64,000 bases of DNA from Pseudomonas linyingensis (GTDB lineage Bacteria > Pseudomonadota > Gammaproteobacteria > Pseudomonadales > Pseudomonadaceae), in the NCBI RefSeq assembly GCF_900109175.1, contig NZ_FNZE01000014.1, forward strand, positions 60,069 through 124,068. Direction: 5' to 3'. The notes under the pieces are model-generated. The model worked only from the letters and a program-made list of their open reading frames with translations, made no database searches and had not been told where the DNA came from. The translations under genes and the position numbers were made by a program. Of the stretch, positions 1 through 9,485 are shown one piece after another. How positions within the stretch are numbered: position 1 is the stretch's first letter; each line of letters begins with the position of its first letter.

Positions 1-1217
1 TGGTCGGCAGCGCGCTGGCCCTGGCCCTCAGGGACAGCGGCCTGCGCATCCTGCTGCTGGACGGCGGGTCGCTGGAGCTGGCGCCGTTCGACGCCGCCGG
101 GCCCTTCGAGCCGCGGGTCAGCGCGCTGTCCGAGGCCAGCCGGCGCATCCTCCAGCGCCTCGGCGCCTGGGAGGGCATCGCCGCGCGGCGGGCCGCGCCC
201 TACCGGGCGATGCAGGTATGGGACGGTTCCGGCACCGGGCAGATCCACTTCTCCGCCGCCAGCGTGCACGCCGAGGTGCTCGGCCACATCGTCGAGAACC
301 GCGTGGTGCAGGACGCCCTGCTCGAGCGCCTGCAGGACAGCGGCATCGAACTGCTGGCCAGCGCGCGCCTCGAACAGCTGCGCCGTTCCGGCGCCGGCTG
401 GCTGCTGCAGCTGGCCGACGGCCGCGAGCTGCGCGCGCCGCTGCTGGTCGCCGCCGACGGCGCCCAGTCCGCGGTGCGCCGCCTGGCCGGTTGCGCCACC
501 CGCGAGTGGGACTACCTGCACCACGCCATCGTCACCAGCGTGCGTTGCGAGAAGGACCACCAGTCCACCGCCTGGCAGCGCTTCACCGACGACGGTCCGC
601 TGGCCTTCCTGCCGCTCGAGCGTGACGGCGACCGCCACTGGTGCTCGATCGTCTGGTCGTGCACGCCGGCCGAGGCCGAGCGGCTGATGGCGCTGGACGA
701 CGGCGCCTTTGCCAGCGAGCTGGGCCGCGCCTTCGAGCAGCGCCTCGGCGCGGTACTCGAGGTCGATCCGCGCTTGTGTCTTCCGCTGCGCCAGCGCCAC
801 GCCAAGCGCTACGTCGAGAAAGGGCTGGCGCTGATCGGCGATGCTGCGCACAGCATCCATCCGCTGGCCGGCCAGGGCGTCAACCTCGGTTTCCTCGATG
901 CGGCGACCCTCGCCGAGGGGCTGCTGCACGCCCATGACCGTGGCGAGAACCTGGCCGACAGCCGCGTGCTCGGCCGCTTCGAGCGCCGGCGCATGCCGCA
1001 CAACCTGGCGATGATGGTGGCCATGGAAGGCTTCGAACGCCTGTTCCAGGCCGACCCGCTGCCGCTGCGCTGGCTGCGCAATGCCGGTCTGCGCCTGATG
1101 GATGGGCATCACGAGGCTAAGGGCCTGTTCGTGCGCCAGGCGCTGGGCCTCTCCGGCGATCTGCCCGCGCTGGCCCGGGCATGCGGCACTGACGCGGATC
1201 AAAAAAGACGCGCCTGA
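1..1217 (+). CDS. ubiI: UbiH/UbiI(VisC)-family FAD-dependent ubiquinone-biosynthesis hydroxylase, 5' partial
   Basis: The reading frame is open from base 3 and continues to the stop at 1217 (404 visible codons); the window begins inside the N-terminal FAD-binding fold, so only roughly ten residues are missing. The first visible residues (VGSALALALRDSG) are the end of the GxGxxG dinucleotide-binding loop. The middle DG motif (LLVAADGAQSAVR) and the C-terminal GD motif (LIGDAAHSIHPLAGQG) of aromatic hydroxylases are both present. Family members hydroxylate the ring of ubiquinone precursors at the membrane. A start at the internal ATG (base 210) would remove the FAD fold and is rejected. The symbol rests on PAO1-like context, in which the visC/ubiI paralogue lies beside the ferric-iron and gcv genes; ubiH is the alternative. 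Confidence 0.85.
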   Translation, partial: VGSALALALRDSGLRILLLDGGSLELAPFDAAGPFEPRVSALSEASRRILQRLGAWEGIAARRAAPYRAMQVWDGSGTGQIHFSAASVHAEVLGHIVENRVVQDALLERLQDSGIELLASARLEQLRRSGAGWLLQLADGRELRAPLLVAADGAQSAVRRLAGCATREWDYLHHAIVTSVRCEKDHQSTAWQRFTDDGPLAFLPLERDGDRHWCSIVWSCTPAEAERLMALDDGAFASELGRAFEQRLGAVLEVDPRLCLPLRQRHAKRYVEKGLALIGDAAHSIHPLAGQGVNLGFLDAATLAEGLLHAHDRGENLADSRVLGRFERRRMPHNLAMMVAMEGFERLFQADPLPLRWLRNAGLRLMDGHHEAKGLFVRQALGLSGDLPALARACGTDADQKRRA

Positions 1218-1240
1218 GCAATCTTAGCGGTTGAGAAGCT

Positions 1241-1260
1241 AAATGGGATTAACTATCATT
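1241..1260. promoter_or_regulatory. candidate Fur box upstream of the iron-binding protein gene
   Basis: The minus strand reads AATGATAGTTAATCCCATTT. Its first half matches the Fur hexamer unit (AATGATA) well and its second half only loosely; I count about 11 of 16 positions against the central Fur consensus. It lies 35 bases before the start of a ferric-iron binding-protein gene, where iron repression would be expected. It is an AT-rich island in a GC-rich region, so a promoter may overlap. The match is imperfect and no binding is shown. Confidence 0.3.
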
Positions 1261-1294
1261 TTCCCAACTCAACCCTTCGTACGAGGCGTGTTCC

Positions 1295-2296
1295 ATGCAG
1301 GCAAACAAGAAGATCCTGGCAGCCCTGGCGCTGACCACCCTGGCCGGTACCGTGCAGGCCGCCGACGAGGTCGTGGTCTATTCGGCGCGCATCGACGAGC
1401 TGATCAAGCCGGTGTTCGACCAGTACACCGCCAAGACCGGGGTCAAGGTCAAGTTCATCACCGACAAGGAAGCGCCACTGCTGGCGCGCCTGAAGGCCGA
1501 GGGCGAGAACACCCCGGCCGACCTGCTGATCACCGTGGATGCCGGCAACCTCTGGCAGGCCGAGCAGGAAGGCGTGCTCAAGCCGCTGCAGTCCAAGGTC
1601 ATCGACGCCAACATCCCCAGCCAGTACCGCTCCAGCACCGGCGCCTGGACTGGCCTGTCGCTGCGCGCGCGGACCATCGTCTACTCCACCGCGCGGGTCA
1701 AGCCGGCCGAGCTGAGCACCTATGAGGCGCTGGCCGACAAGAACTGGGAAGGCCGCCTGTGCCTGCGCTCCAGCAAGAAGGTCTACAACCAGTCGCTGAC
1801 CGCCACCCTGATCGAGACCCACGGTGCCGAGAAGGCCGAGCAGATCGTCAAGGGCTGGGTCGCCAACCTGGCTACCGATCCGTTCGCCGACGACACCGCG
1901 CTGATCCAGGCCATCGACGCCGGCCAGTGCGACGTGGGCATCGTCAACACCTACTACTACGGCCGTCTGCACCAGCAGCAGCCGGACCTCAAGGCCAAGC
2001 TGTTCTGGCCGAACCAGGCCGACCGCGGCGTGCATGTCAACCTGGCCGGCGCCGGCGTGACCAAGCATGCCCCGCATGCCGAGGCCGCGCAGCAGCTGCT
2101 GGAGTGGATGACCAGTGAGGAAGCCCAGGGCGTGTTCGCCGGGGTCAACCAGGAATACCCGGCCAACCCGAAGGTCGCGCCGTCCAAGGAAGTGGCCGCC
2201 TGGGGCAGCTTCAAGGCCGACAGCATCCCGGTGGAAGTGGCTGGCAAGCGCCAGGCCGAAGCGATCCGCCTGATGGATCGTGCCGGCTGGAACTGA
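1295..2296 (+). CDS. periplasmic Fe(3+) ABC transporter substrate-binding protein (FbpA/FutA/IdiA type)
   Basis: This 333-residue protein has a Sec signal peptide (lysines at 5-6, a hydrophobic core, VQA ending at residue 22) and a mature start of [10 protein letters not shown], typical of ferric-binding proteins. A run of three tyrosines (NTYYYGRL, residues 220-222) is the iron-coordinating tyrosine motif of this class. It should capture ferric iron in the periplasm and deliver it to the permease encoded 156 bases downstream. A 9-bp-stem terminator separates the two genes, so the binding protein is probably made in excess. No ATPase gene lies next to them. A candidate Fur box precedes the gene. 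Confidence 0.9.
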   Translation: MQANKKILAALALTTLAGTVQAADEVVVYSARIDELIKPVFDQYTAKTGVKVKFITDKEAPLLARLKAEGENTPADLLITVDAGNLWQAEQEGVLKPLQSKVIDANIPSQYRSSTGAWTGLSLRARTIVYSTARVKPAELSTYEALADKNWEGRLCLRSSKKVYNQSLTATLIETHGAEKAEQIVKGWVANLATDPFADDTALIQAIDAGQCDVGIVNTYYYGRLHQQQPDLKAKLFWPNQADRGVHVNLAGAGVTKHAPHAEAAQQLLEWMTSEEAQGVFAGVNQEYPANPKVAPSKEVAAWGSFKADSIPVEVAGKRQAEAIRLMDRAGWN

Positions 2297-2323
2297 TTCC
2301 CGTCCGCCTTTGGTTATACTCGA

Positions 2324-2356
2324 CGCCCCGGCCGCCCAGCCGGGGCGTTTTTGTTT
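2324..2356 (+). terminator. rho-independent terminator after the iron-binding protein gene
   Basis: A perfect 9-bp stem (CGCCCCGGC at 2324-2332 with GCCGGGGCG at 2339-2347), a 6-base loop and a TTTTTGTTTT tract. It lies between the binding-protein gene and its permease, so read-through would set their ratio. Confidence 0.88.
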
Positions 2357-2370
2357 TGGCCGCCGTTGTC

Positions 2371-2406
2371 TGAGCATGCCTTTTGCGGTTTGAGCATGCT
2401 TTTTGC
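2371..2406. repeat. tandem 20-bp-period repeat with GCATGC cores
   Basis: TGAGCATGCCTTTTGC at 2371-2386 is repeated as TGAGCATGCTTTTTGC at 2391-2406, with one mismatch and a period of exactly 20 bases (about two helical turns). Each copy carries the palindrome GCATGC. The pair lies between the upstream terminator and the permease ribosome-binding site, where an operator would act. No known regulator is assigned. Confidence 0.6.
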
Positions 2407-2452
2407 AATTGGGAACTGGCCCCGTCCCTGATCCGCCCGCCAAGGAGTCTGC

Positions 2453-4069
2453 GTGGCCCATTCCGCTCAACGCCGCTGGTATCCACTCGCTGCGGCGATT
2501 GCCGCCCTGGTCCTGCTGCCGCTCAGTGTCCTGCTGCTGAGCTGGGGTGAGGTGGATGGCGAGATCTGGCAGCACCTGTGGGACACCCAGATGCCGCGCT
2601 TGCTGGGCAACACCCTGAGTCTGGTGCTGGGCGTCGGGGTCGGCGTGACCCTGCTCGGCGTCAGCCTTGCCTGGCTGACCAGCCTGTGCGAGTTCCCCGG
2701 GCGCAAGTGGCTGGACTGGGCGCTGATGCTGCCCTTCGCGATCCCCGCCTACGTGCTGGCCTTCGTCTTCGTCGGCCTGCTGGATTTTGCCGGGCCGGTG
2801 CAGACCCTGTTGCGCGAATGGTTCGGCAGCGGCCTGCGCCTGCCGCGGGTACGCTCCACCGGCGGGGTGATCGTGGTGCTGGTGCTGGTGTTCTATCCCT
2901 ACGTGTACCTGCTGGCGCGCACCGCCTTCCTCGCCCAGGGCAAGGGCCTGATGGAGGCGGCGCGGGTGCTCGGTCTGTCGCCCTGGCAGGCGTTCTGGCG
3001 GGTGGCATTGCCGGTGGCGCGGCCGGCCATCGGCGCCGGCCTGGCGCTGGCGCTGATGGAGACCCTGGCCGACTTCGGCGCGGTGTCGGTGTTCAACTTC
3101 GACACCTTCACCACCGCCATCTACAAGACCTGGTACGGCTTCTACAGCCTGTCCAGCGCCACCCAGCTGGCCAGCCTGCTGCTGCTGGCGGTGATGCTGC
3201 TGCTCTACACCGAGCGCCGCGCCCGCGGCGCCAGCCGCCCGGGCAACGAGCGCGCGCGCAGCGCGCCGCTGTACCACCTGCGCGGCGCCAGGGCGCTGGC
3301 CGCCAGCGCCTGGTGCGGCCTGGTGTTGCTGTGCGCCTTCGTCGTGCCGATGCTGCAGCTGCTGGTCTGGTTCTGGCAGCGCGGGCGCTTCGACCTCGAC
3401 GAACGCTACGTCGGCCTGATCCTGCATACCCTCTATCTGGGCGGCATGGCCGCGCTGATCACCGTGGCGCTGGCCATGCTGCTGGCGTTCGCCCGCCGGC
3501 TGGCGCCGACCCGGCGCATGCAGGCGCTGGTCGGCCTGGCCAATCTCGGCTACGCGCTGCCCGGCTCGGTGCTGGCGGTGTCGATCATGCTGGCCTTCAG
3601 CTGGCTGGACCGCCATCTGGTGATCCCGCTGTCCGGCGCCCTGGGCGGCGACGGCAAGCCGCTGCTGCTGGGCAGTCTGAGCGCGCTGCTGCTGGCCTAT
3701 CTGGTGCGCTTCATGGCGGTGGCCCATGGTCCGCTGGAGAGCAGTCTGGGGCGCATCCGTCCGTCGCTGCCGGAGGCTTCGCGCAGTCTGGGGATCGGTG
3801 GCGTGCGGCTGTTCCGCCGGGTCTACCTGCCGCTGCTGGTGCCCGGCACCCTGAGCGCGGCGCTGCTGGTGTTCGTCGACGTGCTCAAGGAGATGCCGGC
3901 GACCCTGCTGATGCGCCCGTTCGGCTGGGACACCCTGGCGGTGAGGGTGTTCGAGATGACCAGCGAGGGCGAGTGGGCGCGCGCGGCGCTGCCGGCGCTG
4001 ACCCTGGTGCTGGTCGGCCTGCTGCCGGTGATCGGCCTGATCCGGCGCTCGGCCCGTCGCTACGGCTGA
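2453..4069 (+). CDS. iron ABC transporter permease, fused two-domain (FbpB/SfuB type)
   Basis: The 538-residue inner-membrane protein starts at GTG 2453, with AAGGAG at 2442-2447 and a 5-base spacer. It contains about twelve hydrophobic segments and two copies of the binding-protein-dependent permease EAA loop ([20 protein letters not shown] near residue 165 and [20 protein letters not shown] near 440), so two permease units are fused in one chain as in FbpB/SfuB. It should form the channel for ferric iron delivered by the upstream binding protein. An ATPase must be supplied from elsewhere. The tandem repeat at 2371-2406 lies directly upstream. Confidence 0.9.
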   Translation: MAHSAQRRWYPLAAAIAALVLLPLSVLLLSWGEVDGEIWQHLWDTQMPRLLGNTLSLVLGVGVGVTLLGVSLAWLTSLCEFPGRKWLDWALMLPFAIPAYVLAFVFVGLLDFAGPVQTLLREWFGSGLRLPRVRSTGGVIVVLVLVFYPYVYLLARTAFLAQGKGLMEAARVLGLSPWQAFWRVALPVARPAIGAGLALALMETLADFGAVSVFNFDTFTTAIYKTWYGFYSLSSATQLASLLLLAVMLLLYTERRARGASRPGNERARSAPLYHLRGARALAASAWCGLVLLCAFVVPMLQLLVWFWQRGRFDLDERYVGLILHTLYLGGMAALITVALAMLLAFARRLAPTRRMQALVGLANLGYALPGSVLAVSIMLAFSWLDRHLVIPLSGALGGDGKPLLLGSLSALLLAYLVRFMAVAHGPLESSLGRIRPSLPEASRSLGIGGVRLFRRVYLPLLVPGTLSAALLVFVDVLKEMPATLLMRPFGWDTLAVRVFEMTSEGEWARAALPALTLVLVGLLPVIGLIRRSARRYG

Positions 4070-4137
4070 CCGGGCGCATGTCCGGGCGGTCATTTGCGGC
4101 TACAATGCGGCCCATTCGAAGCCCGGAAGGAGATCCC

Positions 4138-5223
4138 ATGGGACAGCGCACCCCCCTCTACGACCTGCACGTGGCGCTTGGCGCCAAGATGGTCGACTTC
4201 GGCGGCTGGGACATGCCGTTGCACTACGGTTCGCAAGTCGAGGAGCATCATCAGGTGCGCAGCGACTGCGGGGTCTTCGATGTCTCGCACATGACCGTGG
4301 TCGACGTCACCGGCGTGCAGGCCGGGGAGTATCTGCGCCGGGTGCTGGCCAACGACGTGGCGCGCCTGACCGAGCTGGGCCAGGCGCTGTACAGCGTCAT
4401 GCTGAATGCCGAGGGCGGAGTGATCGACGACCTGATCGTCTACCGCACCGCCAGCGGCTATCGCCTGGTGGTCAACGCCGCCACCCGCGACAAGGACCTC
4501 GCCTGGCTGCAGGCGCAGGCCGAGGGCTTTGCCGTCGAGCTGACCGAGCGCCGCGATCTGGCCATGCTGGCCGTGCAGGGGCCGCACGCCCGGGAGCGCT
4601 GTGCCGAGCTGGTGACGCCGCCGCGGGCCGCGCTGATTCGCGAACTCAAGCCGTTCCACGGCCTGGCCGAGGGCGAATGGTTCATCGCCCGCACCGGCTA
4701 TACCGGCGAGGACGGTCTGGAAATCATGCTGCCGGCCGCCGAGGCGCCGGGCTTCCTCAACGATCTGGTCGGCGCCGGCATCGCCCCGGCGGGGCTGGGC
4801 GCGCGCGACACCCTGCGCCTGGAAGCCGGGCTCAACCTCTATGGTCAGGACATGAGCGAGACGGTGACTCCGATGGCGGCCAACCTCGCCTGGACCATCG
4901 CCTGGCAGCCGGCCGAGCGCGACTTCATCGGCCGCGGCGCGCTCGAGGCACAGCGTGCCGGCGGCGGCGCGGAGACCAAACTGGTCGGCCTGGTGCTCGA
5001 GGAGCGCGGCGTGCTGCGCGCCCATCAGGTGGTGCGCGTCGCCGGCCTCGGCGAAGGCGAGATCACCAGCGGCAGCTTTTCGCCGACCCTCGGCAAGTCC
5101 ATCGCCCTGGCGCGGGTGCCGGCCGGCACCGGCGAGCGCGCCGAGGTGGAGATCCGCGGCAAGTGGTACCCGGTGCGGGTGGTCAAGGCGAACTTCGTGC
5201 GCCACGGCAAGGCCCTGATCTGA
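4138..5223 (+). CDS. gcvT: glycine cleavage system T protein (aminomethyltransferase)
   Basis: A 361-residue cytosolic protein, the usual length for GcvT. It transfers the methylene group from the aminomethyl-lipoyl H protein to tetrahydrofolate and releases ammonia. The N-terminus ([25 protein letters not shown]) is characteristic, as are the EVSHMT-like [10 protein letters not shown] segment near residue 50 and the C-terminal barrel ([14 protein letters not shown]). The start at 4138 follows GGAAGGAG. gcvH begins 99 bases downstream and gcvP follows, giving gcvT-H-P on one strand. Confidence 0.95.
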   Translation: MGQRTPLYDLHVALGAKMVDFGGWDMPLHYGSQVEEHHQVRSDCGVFDVSHMTVVDVTGVQAGEYLRRVLANDVARLTELGQALYSVMLNAEGGVIDDLIVYRTASGYRLVVNAATRDKDLAWLQAQAEGFAVELTERRDLAMLAVQGPHARERCAELVTPPRAALIRELKPFHGLAEGEWFIARTGYTGEDGLEIMLPAAEAPGFLNDLVGAGIAPAGLGARDTLRLEAGLNLYGQDMSETVTPMAANLAWTIAWQPAERDFIGRGALEAQRAGGGAETKLVGLVLEERGVLRAHQVVRVAGLGEGEITSGSFSPTLGKSIALARVPAGTGERAEVEIRGKWYPVRVVKANFVRHGKALI

Positions 5224-5322
5224 GGCGACAGGGCGTAGCCGGCGCTGCTGCGTCCATGTACTGTTGAGCGCACTTTTCCGCTGGCGTGATTGCGCACGCC
5301 GAACCGAACAAGGAATCCAATA

Positions 5323-5706
5323 ATGAGCAATACCCCTGCCGAACTGCGTTACGCCGCCAGCCACGAATGGGCCCGTCTGGAAGAGGACGGCAGCGTCACC
5401 GTGGGCATCACCGATCATGCCCAGGAAGCCCTGGGCGACGTGGTCTACGTCGAGCTGCCGGAAGTCGGCAAGGCGCTGGCCGCCGGCGAGCAGGCCGGCG
5501 TGGTCGAGTCGGTCAAGGCCGCCTCGGACATCTACGCGCCGGTCGCCGGCACGGTGATTGCGGTCAACGAGGCGCTGGCCGATGCGCCAGAAGCCGTCAA
5601 TGCCGCCCCCTACGAAGCCTGGTTCTACCGGCTGCAGCCGGCCAATGCCGCCGAGCTGGCGCAGCTGCTCGACGCCGCCGCCTACCAGGCCAGCTGCGAC
5701 GCCTGA
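5323..5706 (+). CDS. gcvH: glycine cleavage system H protein (lipoyl carrier)
   Basis: A 127-residue lipoyl carrier that shuttles the aminomethyl intermediate between GcvP, GcvT and lipoamide dehydrogenase. The lipoylated lysine is K65 in [13 protein letters not shown]. The N-terminus ([16 protein letters not shown]) is the family signature. The start at 5323 ([10 protein letters not shown]) is preferred over an in-frame ATG 33 bases upstream because AAGGAA (5310-5315) stands seven bases before it and homologues begin here. The length matches the family. Confidence 0.95.
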   Translation: MSNTPAELRYAASHEWARLEEDGSVTVGITDHAQEALGDVVYVELPEVGKALAAGEQAGVVESVKAASDIYAPVAGTVIAVNEALADAPEAVNAAPYEAWFYRLQPANAAELAQLLDAAAYQASCDA

Positions 5707-5817
5707 TCCTTCTGCCGCTGGTGGCCGGCGTCGCTGCCAGCGGCCGGGTCGTCAGCTCCGCGTTCCATGTCTGCCCGGCCGCAGGCGCGGCCGGACATCC
5801 GTTCCGGAGTCCGCGTC

Positions 5818-8697
<2,880 letters not shown>

Positions 8698-8715
8698 GGT
8701 GCGGGGGCGTGAGCG

Positions 8716-8743
8716 AAAAAGCCGTCGCTTGCGACGGCTTTTT
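8716..8743. terminator. bidirectional terminator between gcvP and the DUF2388-type gene
   Basis: AAAAA, an 8-bp stem (GCCGTCGC with GCGACGGC) and TTTTT, symmetrical on both strands. It can end gcvP on the plus strand and the convergent small secreted-protein gene on the minus strand. Confidence 0.85.
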
Positions 8744-8763
8744 GGTGTGCGGCGGCCCGGAAC

Positions 8764-9099
8764 TCAGCGTGGCGCGCCGCTCTGGGCGTTGACGAGCATG
8801 GCGCTGGCCAGTTCCTCGTCGCTGGCCTTGAGGCCGGGGTGGTCGCGGCGGATCTGCTGCAGCGCGGCCTCCAGGTAGGCGCCGCGGATGCTGCCGCCGC
8901 TGGCGACGAAGCTGGAGGCGTCGTCCTCGGCGGCGAGCACCAGCTTCTCGTCCTTGAAGGTGGAATACAGCGAGGCGGAAACCCCCGCGGAGGTGGCAAC
9001 CTCTCCCCAGCCGATATTCACGTCGTGCCCGCGATGGTCGGCCAGGGCGCTGGCGGCAGGCAGGATGACAAGGGACGTGACAAGCAGGGTACGGCGCAT
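8764..9099 (-). CDS. small exported DUF2388-type protein, function unknown
   Basis: A 111-residue protein with a clear Sec signal peptide (MRRTLLVTSLVILPAASALA, cleavage after ALA). The mature part carries the TSAGVSASLYSTFKDEKLVLAAEDDASSFVASGG pattern that I recognise from the Pseudomonas DUF2388 (TIGR02448) family. No catalytic residues or cysteines are visible in the mature protein. It is likely periplasmic. It converges on gcvP across a shared terminator and has no obvious functional link to the glycine cleavage genes. The family is essentially restricted to pseudomonads, which supports the taxonomic call; its role is unknown. Confidence 0.75.
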   Translation of the reverse strand: MRRTLLVTSLVILPAASALADHRGHDVNIGWGEVATSAGVSASLYSTFKDEKLVLAAEDDASSFVASGGSIRGAYLEAALQQIRRDHPGLKASDEELASAMLVNAQSGAPR

Positions 9100-9236
9100 G
9101 ATGGACTCCTCTGAAACACCGGGACGGCGTGTCTCCTCAGAGGGGAAGGGCGGCGGTGAGTTCCCGGCGGCGGGTGCCGCTCATCGGCTGTGGAGCGCGC
9201 GCCGCGGAGAGCGGAAAACGCCGGCCCGAAAACGCC

Positions 9237-9267
9237 AAAGGGCTAGGTGAAAATCACCTAACCCTTT
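9237..9267 (-). terminator. terminator downstream of tRNA-Ile2
   Basis: A 14-bp inverted repeat with one mismatch (AAAGGGCTAGGTGA at 9237-9250, TCACCTAACCCTTT at 9254-9267) and an AAA loop. It lies just past the 3' end of the tRNA in its direction of transcription. The following T tract is short and interrupted (GGCGTTTTC). Confidence 0.7.
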
Positions 9268-9275
9268 GATTTATA

Positions 9276-9352
9276 TGGTGGGCCCAGCAGGACTTGAACC
9301 TGCGACCAAGCGATTATGAGTCGCCTGCTCTGACCAACTGAGCTATAGGCCC
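9276..9352 (-). tRNA. ileX: tRNA-Ile2 (CAU anticodon, lysidine-modified type)
   Basis: The minus strand from 9352 gives a 77-nt cloverleaf with encoded CCA. The acceptor stem pairs GGGCCTA with TGGGCCC, the D arm contains AGCTCAGTTGGTCAGAGC, the T arm contains GGTTCAAGTCC, and the anticodon arm is GGCGA-CTCATAA-TCGCT with CAT as anticodon. The anticodon arm is the same as that of E. coli tRNA-Ile2, not initiator or elongator tRNA-Met. In that tRNA C34 is converted to lysidine by TilS so that it reads AUA as isoleucine. Automated tools may label it tRNA-Met. Confidence 0.93.
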
Positions 9353-9455
9353 GCTATCGAACCCCGGCTGGGCGGGGCAGTTCCTTGCGGTGAGGCCGGC
9401 GGGCGTCCTCTGCATGCCTGCCGTGCGCGCGAAGGCGTGCCAGCAGGGCGCGGCG

Positions 9456-9485
9456 ATTATAGCGGGGCCTGCGCGCCAACGCCAA
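9456..9485 (-). promoter_or_regulatory. candidate sigma-70 promoter for tRNA-Ile2
   Basis: On the minus strand a perfect -10 TATAAT (plus-strand ATTATA at 9456-9461) stands 18 bases after TTGGCG (9480-9485). It reads toward the tRNA about 95 bases away and overlaps the 3' end of the PAS/GGDEF/EAL gene. Confidence 0.45.

Noticed and set aside
1256..4093. 945-codon open frame antisense to the iron transport genes
   Set aside because: Its product is low complexity (Gln, His, Arg, Ala rich) and it mirrors real, conserved genes on the other strand. Long antisense frames are expected at this GC content.
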